A stretch of 64,000 nt of DNA from Ktedonobacteria bacterium brp13 (GTDB taxonomy: Bacteria > Chloroflexota > Ktedonobacteria > Ktedonobacterales > Ktedonobacteraceae): positions 6,737,485 to 6,801,484 of the forward strand of contig AP024096.1 of NCBI GenBank assembly GCA_015099395.1, given 5' to 3'. The notes beneath the pieces were generated by a model. That model did not search any database. It saw nothing but the letters and a program-made list of their open reading frames with translations, and had not been told where the DNA came from. Positions 1 to 8,156 of the stretch are shown here, piece after piece. The translations under genes were made by a program, and so were the position numbers. The stretch's first letter is position 1. Each line of letters opens with the position of its first letter.

Positions 1-8
1 TACCTTCA

Positions 9-770
9 GTGGCGACAGCACCTGTCGCCATTCGTATCGAGGGTTTGACGCGTCGCTTTGCCCAGGTTACAGCGGTCGATGCCTTAAATATGACTATTCG
101 ACAGGGTGAGATCTATGGCTTCCTTGGCTCCAATGGCGCGGGTAAATCAACGACGATCAAGATGCTCGTTGGTCTGCTACAACCCGGCGCTGGTCATGCC
201 TGGATTGCTGAGCATGATGTATGGGCTGAACCGCTCGCTGTGAAAAAGACGCTGGGATATGTGGCCGATCATGCCTTGCTGTACGAGCGCCTGACTGGTC
301 GCGAGTTTCTGGATTTCCTGGCGCAGGTGCGTGGCCTACCAAAGACCATAGCAGACGAACAGATCGTCTCTCTGCTGACGTTGTTGGATTTGACTGAGCA
401 CGCTGATCGTTTATGTGGTGCCTACTCGTTTGGTATGAAGCGCAAGTTATCGTTAGCGGGCGCGCTCTTACATAGACCTGCGATCCTGATCCTGGATGAG
501 CCACTCAATGGTCTGGATCCACGGAGCGCTCGCCGCATCAAGGATCTCTTTCGCGAACTGGCGGCTCAGGGGACGAGCATCGTGCTCTCCACCCATGATC
601 TAGCGATCGCCGAGACGGTCTGTCATCGCGTGGGCATCTTTCACAAAGGGCACCTGTTAGCGGAAGGGAGCTCCGCCGAACTGCGTCAACTGGCCGCTGC
701 GCCAGATCTGGAGACCGTGTTCCTCAATCTGACCAGTGAGCAGGAGCAACCAGAGGAGGTCCTGTTATGA
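9..770 (+). CDS. ABC transporter ATP-binding protein
   Basis: ATPase subunit of an ABC exporter; energises transport through the permease encoded immediately downstream. Visible motifs: Walker A GSNGAGKST (about residues 41-49), an ABC signature region YSFGMKRKLSLAGALL, Walker B ILILDEPLNGLDPRSARR and the switch histidine in VLSTHD. At 253 aa it is a single-domain ATPase of normal length. The frame is open back to the window edge, so the GTG at 9 may not be the true start, although the N-terminus (VAIRIEGLTRRFAQVTAVD) already contains the first beta strands. The stop overlaps the next ATG by four bases (ATGA), indicating translational coupling. The substrate cannot be read from sequence; CcmA/NatA-like multidrug or lipid exporters are the nearest general type. 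Confidence 0.9.
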   Translation: MATAPVAIRIEGLTRRFAQVTAVDALNMTIRQGEIYGFLGSNGAGKSTTIKMLVGLLQPGAGHAWIAEHDVWAEPLAVKKTLGYVADHALLYERLTGREFLDFLAQVRGLPKTIADEQIVSLLTLLDLTEHADRLCGAYSFGMKRKLSLAGALLHRPAILILDEPLNGLDPRSARRIKDLFRELAAQGTSIVLSTHDLAIAETVCHRVGIFHKGHLLAEGSSAELRQLAAAPDLETVFLNLTSEQEQPEEVLL

Positions 771-2320
771 GCAGTACGTATGGCGATGATATCCTGCTCA
801 GACGGCCATTGGCGATTTGGTGGGCCCAACTACGCTCTTTGCGTAACATGAGCCGTTCTGGTAGTCGTCTGCGCGTTGGGTTCGGTATCTCACTGGTCTT
901 CAGCCTCGTACTTGGCATCTGGTCGAGTTATCGTCTATATGCAGCCATCCAGCAGTGGCAGGCAAGCGGTCCTGCTGCGGTCACCAATGGACTCTGGCTA
1001 CTATGCCTGGGCGTCTGGGGTGGCATCTGTGTGCTTGCTAGCTTTGGTCTACAAAATGCACTGATAAGTGATGAAGCGCTGCTATTGTTTACGTTGCCTG
1101 TTACACCAGCAGAGCGTTTCAGAGCACTGTATGGCTCGTTTTTTCTCACCACCCTGTGGCTCCCGACGCTACTACAGGCAGTAGTGACCGGTTATGTATT
1201 GTTGTCAACGCTTGGCTGGCAGGCATTCTTATGGCTGGCTGTCCTCCAACTGGGCGTGGTTGTGCTGGTCGGTTGTACGCTGCTACTTACGCTACTGGTC
1301 GTGCGCTATCTTCTGCCAGCTGGACATGTCAGGCAGCGCTCTAGCATTGCTGGTATTGTTTGTGTTAGCGCACTGCTTGTGCTGGCATTCCGGAATACAT
1401 TCGCCAGAGACGGCGGAGTGCTACTGGCACAATGGTGCAGACCAGAGTTTGTGCTGGTGTTCCTGATACTGTTGTTTGTTTTGCTTGTCGGCCCAGGTGC
1501 CAGCATGTCTGGTAATCTTTATCAGGAGGCCCTCTTGCTCAGGCAGAGCCAGGATCGTGCGCGCAAAACTAACACGCTACCGGGAGTTGGTCTGCTCAGC
1601 ACCCTTATGAGTCGTAGACGCAGTCTTATTGGAGCACTCTTTGTCCGCTCGATTGTCAATCAGAGCCGAAACTGGTTGTTCTGGGGACGTCTCGTTGTTA
1701 CCTATAGCTTGCTGGCGCTCTTCCCACTGCTACATGCTGCTCTGCGCCAACACGGCTTTACTGATACAGTATTGATCGCCGGGTATGCGGCTTTGCTCGC
1801 TGTAGGACATATTATTGAGACTGCGCCAGGAGCGGTCAGCGGCGAAGCCAATCGTCTGGCGCTCTACCTGATTGCGCCGCTGGAGTTCGCGCAGATCCTA
1901 TGGGCCAAACTCGTCCTTTTTCTGCTGCCCACCCTGATCGAGGCGCTGGTGCTGGGACTTTTCTTATGCTGGTGGACTGGTCTGGATCTCAGCCAGGTCG
2001 GGTCTGTTATTGTGCTTATACCCTTGATTGTGCTGCCCTGTACTGCGTTGCTGGTCTGGGGGAGCGTATGGGATGAAGACCTGAAGCAATCTGTAGAGGG
2101 GCGAGCTGATACACTTTTGTTGGAAGAGGGACCATTCTCACCGCGCAAGATGCTGCTGTTGTATCTCTGCCTGCTTTGTCTGACTGCTATTTTTCTCGTA
2201 CTCTGGCAACTGCCCTTTGTACTGGCGTTGCTGATACTCATTCTGTGCAATATTCTTTTTGTGCTTGCAATGCAGCGCCTGAGCGTAGCAGAATTGCAAC
2301 GTCTCTTGCAGCGTGGATAG
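767..2320 (+). CDS. ABC transporter permease, polytopic membrane protein
   Basis: 517 aa membrane protein translationally coupled to the ATPase upstream. Many hydrophobic helices are visible, among them RVGFGISLVFSLVLGIWSSY near the N-terminus, LWLAVLQLGVVVLVGCTLLL, FVLVFLILLFVLLVGPGA, ILWAKLVLFLLPTLIEALVL and FVLALLILILCNILFVLAM at the end. It resembles the large ABC-2-like permeases that pair with CcmA-type ATPases, but no family signature is strong enough to name a substrate. The polar segment around residues 255-300 (QSQDRARKTN) is probably a cytoplasmic loop between two membrane blocks. The gene ends just before a long hairpin at 2322-2400, which probably terminates the two-gene operon. 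Confidence 0.85.
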   Translation: MSSTYGDDILLRRPLAIWWAQLRSLRNMSRSGSRLRVGFGISLVFSLVLGIWSSYRLYAAIQQWQASGPAAVTNGLWLLCLGVWGGICVLASFGLQNALISDEALLLFTLPVTPAERFRALYGSFFLTTLWLPTLLQAVVTGYVLLSTLGWQAFLWLAVLQLGVVVLVGCTLLLTLLVVRYLLPAGHVRQRSSIAGIVCVSALLVLAFRNTFARDGGVLLAQWCRPEFVLVFLILLFVLLVGPGASMSGNLYQEALLLRQSQDRARKTNTLPGVGLLSTLMSRRRSLIGALFVRSIVNQSRNWLFWGRLVVTYSLLALFPLLHAALRQHGFTDTVLIAGYAALLAVGHIIETAPGAVSGEANRLALYLIAPLEFAQILWAKLVLFLLPTLIEALVLGLFLCWWTGLDLSQVGSVIVLIPLIVLPCTALLVWGSVWDEDLKQSVEGRADTLLLEEGPFSPRKMLLLYLCLLCLTAIFLVLWQLPFVLALLILILCNILFVLAMQRLSVAELQRLLQRG

Positions 2321-2321
2321 G

Positions 2322-2400
2322 GATAAGCCCAGGATACACGTAAAATTCTATCAGAAGCGAGATCTTCGTGATAGAGTTTTACACGTATTCTGGGCCTATC
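2322..2400. terminator. Long imperfect hairpin between convergent genes
   Basis: The arms starting GATAAGCCCAGGATACACGT and, on the other strand, GATAGGCCCAGAATACGTGT match at about 28 of 32 positions. The loop contains a smaller GAAG/CTTC stem. It lies between the permease (+) and the oxidoreductase (-) and can serve both. There is no long T-run, so it could also be a small palindromic element. A second hairpin, CTGAGAGCAT/ATGCTCTCAG, follows at about 2401-2441. Confidence 0.55.
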
Positions 2401-2480
2401 TCTGAGAGCATTGTTCTGTATGTAGGAAGATATGCTCTCAGCATTGAGAATCATTCAAACTTCTGGCAGCTTCAGATGGA

Positions 2481-3428
2481 CTATCGACTTAGATGCAGGA
2501 CAGCTTTGCCGGTGAATTGCCTTTGCAGCAAGCGTTGCGCGACATCACCAATGTCGTGCCAGGAAGCCTCCACCTCGATGGGCGTCCGCAATTGCTGCCT
2601 GGCTACCAGTTGCGCGAGCCAGGCCAGATCTTCAGATCTCGCACGACTATCGAATTCTGTATACATATTCAGCCCGTAGAGGGTCGTTCTCCCAGTAAGG
2701 ATGAAATTGCTGACATCCACGGTTACCTCTGGAGATGCCGACCAGCCCAGCGTAACGCAGGTTGCCCCTATTGCCAGGAGAGAGAGTGCGCTCTCCAGTG
2801 TTTTCCCACCGACCGAATCGATAATCAAGTGGTAAGGGCCATAGGCACCAGCTTCCGAGATATCTTCCCCCACGATCACCTCATCTGCTCCCGCCTCACG
2901 TACTAACGCCTCGAGGCGTTCATGGCGCGCAGTGCCGACGACATAGGCACCGCTTCGCCTGGCGAGCTGATGCGCGAAGAGTCCCACACCACCGGTGGAA
3001 CCGGTAATCAACACGCGCCTGTTCAGGAGAAACCCTCCTTTCTCAAGTGCACGCAGCGCGGTGAGTCCAGCCGTAGGTAAGGTTGCCGCCTGAGCAAATA
3101 TCACGCTGGCGGGAAGTTCGGCCAGCCTGTTCGTAGGGACCGCCACCTGCTCAGCCCATGCGCCTGCACCAACGCTGCCCACCACTCGGCTCCCGACCTT
3201 CGGCCCTGTCCCAGAAGCCGCTTGCTTGATGACGGTTCCGGCCAGATCCCAACCGGGTCGCCAGCCCGCTTCGGTCTGCATGGCATGCAACACCTCTCCT
3301 CGATTCAAAGAAATGGCCTCAACCTGAACAAGCGCTTCCGACGGGCCAGCCTGGGGCGCTTCGACCTCTTTGATGGCAAGCCGCCCACGCGCGTCAGGAT
3401 CAACGACTATCGCACGTATTGAACTCAT
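2481..3428 (-). CDS. MDR-family NAD(P)H oxidoreductase (quinone reductase-like)
   Basis: Medium-chain dehydrogenase/reductase of 315 aa. The N-terminal GroES-like catalytic domain (about 1-120: SLNRGEVLHAM, GWDLAGTV, GSRVVGSVGAGAWAEQ) is followed by a Rossmann domain with the nucleotide-binding motif ITGSTGGVGLFAHQLA (about 140-155). The cysteine ligands of zinc-dependent alcohol dehydrogenases are absent, so it is probably a zinc-independent quinone or enone reductase using NAD(P)H. The start is supported by the purine-rich AGAAAGGGGGAAAATAG upstream. Its neighbours are an aldo/keto reductase on the same strand and a TetR gene, so a detoxification or redox role is plausible. The substrate is unknown. 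Confidence 0.85.
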   Translation of the reverse strand: MSSIRAIVVDPDARGRLAIKEVEAPQAGPSEALVQVEAISLNRGEVLHAMQTEAGWRPGWDLAGTVIKQAASGTGPKVGSRVVGSVGAGAWAEQVAVPTNRLAELPASVIFAQAATLPTAGLTALRALEKGGFLLNRRVLITGSTGGVGLFAHQLARRSGAYVVGTARHERLEALVREAGADEVIVGEDISEAGAYGPYHLIIDSVGGKTLESALSLLAIGATCVTLGWSASPEVTVDVSNFILTGRTTLYGLNMYTEFDSRARSEDLAWLAQLVARQQLRTPIEVEASWHDIGDVAQRLLQRQFTGKAVLHLSR

Positions 3429-3606
3429 CTATTTTCCCCCTTTCTCTGATAGCAATTGAGTCTGGCGCAATTCTGGTGATAAGGTTTTCACTGATCTCAC
3501 CACATCCGGTCTCTGAGCTTGGAAAAGTGGTGAGACCAAAAAGATAACCCCATTTTGCACCGGAATTGTGCCCGGCCCATAAAATGTTGGGATTTACATC
3601 TCCTCC

Positions 3607-4656
3607 TTACCTTGCTGTTGTAAATTGTGGTAATTTCGCCATGATCGCTTGGATCTCGGCGTCGTCGGAGATCCCTTGGAAGTCATACCGTGGGGTGTAT
3701 GGTGCTTCCAGTTGTTGGACTTCCTCCTGCGTCAACTCAATATCGAGTGACGCCACTGCGTCATCGATCTGTTCAATGGAGCTTGCGCCGACGAGCGGTG
3801 CCGTCACCACCGGTTTGCTTCTCAGCCATGCAAGTGTAATCTGGGCGCGTTTTCTCCCGCGATCACCGGCAATCTTCCCAACCGCCTCGATAATGGCCTT
3901 ATCGCTTGCTTCGGTGAACGGGGTATACAACATATCAGCGAAGCCGTCATTGCTTGAACGGCTGGTTGACTTTGCCTCACTCCAGGCACGGGCAAGCCGG
4001 CCACGAGCCAACGGACTCCACACGATCGTCCCGACACCCTCGTCAAGACAGAGCGGAATCATCTCCCGCTCCTCTTCACGAGCCAGGAGATTATAGTGAT
4101 CCTGCATGCTGACAAAACGAGCCCATCCACGCTCACGTTGCAGGTGGAGCGCCTTGGCGAATTCCCACGCGGGCATGGATGAGGCACCGAGGTAGCGGAC
4201 CTTGCCAGCTTTGACCAGATCGTGGAGCGCCTCAAGGGTCTCTTCCAGAGGCGTCGTATGGTCATTGCGATGGATTTGATAGAGGTCAATATAATCGGTA
4301 TCCAGTCGGCTCAGGCTATGCTCAACCTCGGTCATGATGGCTTTGCGACTCAACCCTTTGCCATTCGGGCCTGACCGCACAGGATTGCGCAGCTTCGTTG
4401 CAATTACCACGTCGTCACGATTCGCGTAATCTTTCAGAGCACGTCCAAGGATTTCTTCGCTGCTGCCCTGGGAGTATATGTTGGCCGTGTCAAAGAAATT
4501 GATCCCGACGTCGAGTGCGTGCTTGATCAGCTTCCGGCTTTCCTCTTCGCCAAGCGACCAGGCAGGATGGCCGCGAGTCGGTTCACCGAACGTCATCGCA
4601 CCGATGGCGATGGGCGAAACATCTAGACCGGTCGTCCCGAGTTTGACGTATTGCAT
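3607..4656 (-). CDS. Aldo/keto reductase
   Basis: 349 aa NADPH-dependent oxidoreductase of the AKR superfamily, TIM-barrel type. The catalytic tetrad is visible: Asp in FFDTANIYSQG (with the Tyr), Lys in VVIATKLRNP and His in DLYQIHRNDH. The cofactor-binding end is represented by PLVGASSIEQIDDAVASLDIEL. Length and motifs fit the AKR families that include YajO, YghZ and general stress proteins. It is transcribed divergently from a TetR regulator; two near-identical palindromes lie between them, so it is probably repressed by that TetR and induced by a small electrophile or drug. The physiological carbonyl substrate cannot be inferred. Confidence 0.9.
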   Translation of the reverse strand: MQYVKLGTTGLDVSPIAIGAMTFGEPTRGHPAWSLGEEESRKLIKHALDVGINFFDTANIYSQGSSEEILGRALKDYANRDDVVIATKLRNPVRSGPNGKGLSRKAIMTEVEHSLSRLDTDYIDLYQIHRNDHTTPLEETLEALHDLVKAGKVRYLGASSMPAWEFAKALHLQRERGWARFVSMQDHYNLLAREEEREMIPLCLDEGVGTIVWSPLARGRLARAWSEAKSTSRSSNDGFADMLYTPFTEASDKAIIEAVGKIAGDRGRKRAQITLAWLRSKPVVTAPLVGASSIEQIDDAVASLDIELTQEEVQQLEAPYTPRYDFQGISDDAEIQAIMAKLPQFTTAR

Positions 4657-4717
4657 AAATTCTCCTGTTGTATTTTAATACTATTCAGAATGGAAACTCT
4701 TTCCTGAAGTCTCCATT

Positions 4718-4772
4718 AAGCGGGGAGTTCCCCGTTTGTTAATGTCTATATTAAACGGGGAACTCCCCGTTT
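4718..4772. promoter_or_regulatory. Twin palindromic operators between AKR and TetR genes
   Basis: Two 20-bp sites: AAGCGGGGAGTTCCCCGTTT at 4718-4737 and AAACGGGGAACTCCCCGTTT at 4753-4772. The second has perfect 9-bp arms around a 2-bp centre; the first differs from its reverse complement by a single base. Centre spacing is 35 bp. Position in the divergent intergenic region next to a TetR gene strongly suggests TetR operators controlling both directions. Confidence 0.8.
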
Positions 4773-4800
4773 GTCAAGTAGTCTGCGTGGTGACAAAACA

Positions 4801-5346
4801 TTGAATCCAAAAGATCAGCGAGTGGACGCTCAGCACAATCGGGCGGCTATTTTAGCGGCTGCCCATGACTTATTGTCAACACATGAAACCGTCTCAATGA
4901 ACGCTATTGCAAAGAAGGCGGGCGTGGCCAATGGGACACTGTATCGGCATTTTTCGACACGAGAAGAACTGATTCTTGAACTGTATTGCCATGACGTGCA
5001 GCGCCACGCCGACACGGTTGACCAACTCCTCCAGGAAATGGAACCGCTCGCTGCGCTGCGGGTGTGGATGGAGCAGCTTGCCGTCTATTCACGCATGAAG
5101 CACGGTCTCGGGGAGGCGTTAACCAAAGCCGCAGAAAGGAACGTCGTTCAGCGGCTGTACCAGCCAGTCATCCAGGCACTGTCTTCCCTCCTCAAAGCGG
5201 CTTCGGATGCAGGACAGATCCGGCCCAACATCCTCCCTGACGACGTCCTGTTATTAGCTGGTGCATTGTGGCGCGTTCCCCAGGATCAAGCTGGCCTCAA
5301 GCAGGCTGAGCGTCTGCTTGATTTCATTCTGCGTGGATTACGCTAA
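4801..5346 (+). CDS. TetR/AcrR family transcriptional regulator
   Basis: Ligand-responsive repressor. The N-terminal helix-turn-helix is clear (NRAAILAAAHDLL, AIAKKAGVANGTLYRHFSTREELILELY), followed by an all-helical ligand-binding domain with no recognised signature. The frame is open from a TTG at 4771, but that codon lies inside the operator palindrome; the TTG at 4801, 8 nt after a weak GGTGA, is preferred and gives 181 aa. Neither start has a strong Shine-Dalgarno. The twin palindromes immediately upstream argue for autoregulation and control of the divergent aldo/keto reductase. A dispersed structured repeat begins at its stop codon. Confidence 0.85.
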   Translation: MNPKDQRVDAQHNRAAILAAAHDLLSTHETVSMNAIAKKAGVANGTLYRHFSTREELILELYCHDVQRHADTVDQLLQEMEPLAALRVWMEQLAVYSRMKHGLGEALTKAAERNVVQRLYQPVIQALSSLLKAASDAGQIRPNILPDDVLLLAGALWRVPQDQAGLKQAERLLDFILRGLR

Positions 5347-5419
5347 GATCTTATTCCGAAACCCAACGCGACTGGCGTCGCTAGTGCTCGCACACGCAGG
5401 TTTTCGGATAAGTAGTAAG
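5342..5419. repeat. Dispersed structured repeat, copy 1
   Basis: A 78-bp sequence beginning GCTAAGATCTTATTCCGAAA and ending TTTTCGGATAAGTAGTAAG. Outer arms (TTATTCCGAAA against TTTTCGGATAA) enclose a perfect inner hairpin GCGAC-TGGC-GTCGC. A second copy of about 90% identity is at 29441-29517. It starts within the last codons of the TetR gene, whose stop it contributes to. Confidence 0.8.
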
Positions 5420-5472
5420 GGTGCAACGTTGTTTTCTGCGATGCAAGTAGCTCCCATGAAGAGGAGACAGAC

Positions 5473-5622
5473 ATGAACACGATCACTGCTTCTGCGGTGA
5501 CTATCCAGGCATTCTCTGAGTTTATGCCCTCACCTCCCTGCTGGCTGGGCGGAGCCGTGCTGCTTATCACGCGCTTCTGCCTCAGTTTGACATCAGATGA
5601 AAGCCAGGTCCACAATTACTGA
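5473..5622 (+). CDS. Possible small protein, 49 aa
   Basis: Short reading frame starting MNTITASAVTIQAFSEF and ending SDESQVHNY, with a good GAGGAG six bases before the ATG. It contains one modestly hydrophobic stretch (WLGGAVLLITRFCLSL) that might be membrane-associated. I do not recognise it. It sits between the TetR gene and the alpha/beta hydrolase. It may be a real small protein, a leader peptide or a remnant; only the ribosome-binding site supports it. Confidence 0.3.
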   Translation: MNTITASAVTIQAFSEFMPSPPCWLGGAVLLITRFCLSLTSDESQVHNY

Positions 5623-5700
5623 TGCGCATGGTGTGTCTCTGCACTTCTGTGTTTGATCGGATGACCACGAACCAGGCCTCATCTCAGAAAGGAAGGCATT

Positions 5701-6426
5701 ATGGCTGGAGTATCTTGTTCGGCGGAAATAACTGTTGTTCTTGTCCACGGTGCCTTCGTGGACGGTTCCAGTTGGGAGAGCGTCTATAAGCTACTGAAGA
5801 AGGACGGTTCCAATGTCGCCATCGTCCAGAATCCAACACTATCGTTGGCCGAGGATGTCGCCATAACCAAAAGCATTGTTCACGCGCAGAACGGCCCGGT
5901 GATTCTCGTAGGTCACTCCTACGGAGGGGCGGTGATCACCGAAGCTGGCAACGATCCACAGGTCGTGGGGCTTGTGTATCTCGCAGCCTTTGTCCCTGAC
6001 AAGGGGGAGTCCGTGTCCACGCTTCTCAAGGATCGACGGCCTGGTGCACCTGCGTCCCCGATACTGCCACCCCAAGATGGTTATCTGTACCAGGACAAGG
6101 CCAGGTTCCCTGCCTCATTTGCGGCTGACGTGGACGAAGAGAAGACCGCATTCATGGCCGATTCCCAGGTCCCGTGGGGCGAGGAGGCGCTCAACGGCAC
6201 GATCAGCGAGCCAGCGTGGAAGACCAGGCCGAACTGGTACTTGATTGCCTCCGACGACAAGATGATCCCACTGTTAGCCCAGCGTTTCATGTCCAGGCGC
6301 GCAGGTTCGACAGTTGTCGAGGTAGCGGGTAGTCACGCAATCTACATGTCGCAGCCAGGTGCGGTGGCTGCGCTCATCGAAAAAGCCGTAAAAGGAGTGA
6401 AGGGGTCGGCGAACGAAACTCGGTGA
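5701..6426 (+). CDS. Alpha/beta hydrolase
   Basis: 241 aa single-domain alpha/beta-hydrolase fold enzyme. Visible: oxyanion-hole strand VVLVHGAFVDGSSW, nucleophile elbow VGHSYGG (Ser about residue 71), an acidic residue in YLIASDDKMIP and the catalytic His in VAGSHAIYMSQP. This pattern matches the esterase group near EstC and salicylate esterase-like plant hydrolases, common as small soluble enzymes. No signal peptide is seen. The start is supported by GAAAGGAAGG upstream of the ATG. The natural ester substrate is unknown. It lies downstream of the TetR gene but about 350 bp away, so co-regulation is uncertain. Confidence 0.85.
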   Translation: MAGVSCSAEITVVLVHGAFVDGSSWESVYKLLKKDGSNVAIVQNPTLSLAEDVAITKSIVHAQNGPVILVGHSYGGAVITEAGNDPQVVGLVYLAAFVPDKGESVSTLLKDRRPGAPASPILPPQDGYLYQDKARFPASFAADVDEEKTAFMADSQVPWGEEALNGTISEPAWKTRPNWYLIASDDKMIPLLAQRFMSRRAGSTVVEVAGSHAIYMSQPGAVAALIEKAVKGVKGSANETR

Positions 6427-6610
6427 ACGCCGCCATCTGGCTGCGCCAGCGCGTGGCGACACAGGCCCTGCTCTTTCCTCTCTCGTTTGTTCATGTTTTC
6501 CCTCCTCCCCTCTATTTTATCACCTCCTCGCAGCGTCACTATCTAAATTTCTCCAGCGGGCCTAATAGGCCAGGTAGAACTACCATCCTCACAAAGTTCT
6601 ATACGTGTGT

Positions 6611-7957
6611 TTACACGGCTAATGGTTGACCACACTTGGTGCAGAAGCGGTTGCTGACCGGGTTACGTTCGCCGCAGACGGTGCACTGGTTGAGCAGATA
6701 GCCGCAGCGTGTGCAGTAGCGCATCTGTGGTCGATTGGGATGCTGACAGTTAAAGCAGGTATAGAGTACATTCTGGTGGTTATCAACCATGGTGGGTGTG
6801 CGCAGCGATGGTGGGAACTGTGACGTAGGGATCTGCTGCGGTGAGATCTGCTGCACCGGTGGAATCGTCGGTATCTGCTGGATCGGCATAGCTGGCGGCA
6901 TTTGTTGCTGAACATTGGGCGGTAGAGGTTGCTGCATAGGCTGTTGCGGTTGCTGCATAGGTGGCAATGGCTGTTGCGATTGTTGTTGTGCTTGTTGTTG
7001 CATAGGTGGCTGGAGCGGAGCATAAGGTGTGACCGGCTGCATAGTTGTTGGCATCTGCTGCGCTGTATAGTAATTGGTCGTGAGGTGGGGGAGTGCGGTC
7101 CCGTTCATGACTGTCAGGGCATGTTTTAATGCCTCTGCCATGTCACGGGCAGTCTGGTAGCGTTGCATAGGATTCTTCGTAAGGGCGGTCAGGATGATAT
7201 GTTCGATAGCCGGATGGATAGTTGGGTTAACGGCGCGTGGGCGTGGTGGTTGCTCATAGATGTGGCTATGGGCGAGCGCGGGATAGTTGTCGCTGATAAA
7301 AGGTGTGCGCCCGGTCTGAGCCTCAAAGAGCATAACGCCCAGTGCATAGATATCAGCACGCCCATCGACGGGTCCGCCCTGACATTGTTCGGGCGACATA
7401 TATTCGGGTGTGCCGACGCCAGCGCCTGGTCGGGTGAGATGCGTCTTTGTGCTGGCCATAACTTTGGCGATACCAAAGTCCGAGAGGATTGGACGACCTG
7501 AGCGATCCAACAGAACATTGACCGGTTTAATATCACGGTGAATGACACCTTGAGCATGCGCATAAGACAAGGCGTCGGCGAGTTGTACAAAGATCGAGAC
7601 CACCTCTGTAGGATCGATCATCTTGCTGGCACGTTGTAGATGATCAAGACGGTGCTTAAAGGTGCCACCATCGACCAGTTGCATGACAATATAAAGATGA
7701 CCATTCTGCTCGTTCGCGTCATGGACGGTGACAATATTAGGATGCGAGAGCGAGGCGACTAACCTGGCTTCCAGGTTGAAGCGCTCAACGAAGCTTCGGT
7801 CAGCAGTATACCAGGGCGGTAAGACCTTGATGGCGACATCGCGCCCAAGATTTTCCTGGTGAGCCTTGTACACTCGGGCCATTCCCCCTTGCCCGATTGT
7901 TTCAAGGATCCGGTAGTTGCCGAGCGTTGTTCCAATTAGATCGTCTTGTTGCATCAT
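6611..7957 (-). CDS. Ser/Thr protein kinase with Gln/Pro-rich linker and C-terminal zinc ribbons
   Basis: 448 aa bacterial Hanks-type kinase. The N-terminal kinase domain (about 10-275) is catalytically intact: glycine loop IGQGGMARVY, Lys in VAIKVLP, HRDIKPVNVLL, SDFGIAKV, MSPEQC. It is followed by a Gln/Pro-rich low-complexity linker (about 300-395) and then a double zinc ribbon with four CxxC pairs (CFNC, CTRC, CTVC, CTKC). There is no transmembrane helix, so it is probably cytoplasmic, with the ribbons acting as a binding module. It lies in line with an FHA protein and a second kinase on the same strand, which suggests that FHA domains read its phosphothreonines. Domain order is typical of multicellular, kinase-rich Chloroflexota. 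Confidence 0.92.
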   Translation of the reverse strand: MMQQDDLIGTTLGNYRILETIGQGGMARVYKAHQENLGRDVAIKVLPPWYTADRSFVERFNLEARLVASLSHPNIVTVHDANEQNGHLYIVMQLVDGGTFKHRLDHLQRASKMIDPTEVVSIFVQLADALSYAHAQGVIHRDIKPVNVLLDRSGRPILSDFGIAKVMASTKTHLTRPGAGVGTPEYMSPEQCQGGPVDGRADIYALGVMLFEAQTGRTPFISDNYPALAHSHIYEQPPRPRAVNPTIHPAIEHIILTALTKNPMQRYQTARDMAEALKHALTVMNGTALPHLTTNYYTAQQMPTTMQPVTPYAPLQPPMQQQAQQQSQQPLPPMQQPQQPMQQPLPPNVQQQMPPAMPIQQIPTIPPVQQISPQQIPTSQFPPSLRTPTMVDNHQNVLYTCFNCQHPNRPQMRYCTRCGYLLNQCTVCGERNPVSNRFCTKCGQPLAV

Positions 7958-8156
7958 GTAATAGGGCCACCTCAGCCAGTCCTGCTTGCGTACGCTGCTT
8001 ATCCGTTCAGGTTGATCACCACCACGGCATCAAAAGATACTCCGCCATGCAGTCCTGCTTTGTGGCCCCTTTCCCTCTCTAAATGGCACTGCTCAAAGAG
8101 CGAGTAATGATAAGTCAGATGGAAATGAGTGAAAACCTCTTACAAAGAGGGTACCA

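Noticed and set aside
1864..2454. 196-aa minus-strand frame over the ABC permease gene
   Set aside because: Runs antisense to a well-supported membrane protein and has no recognisable domain.
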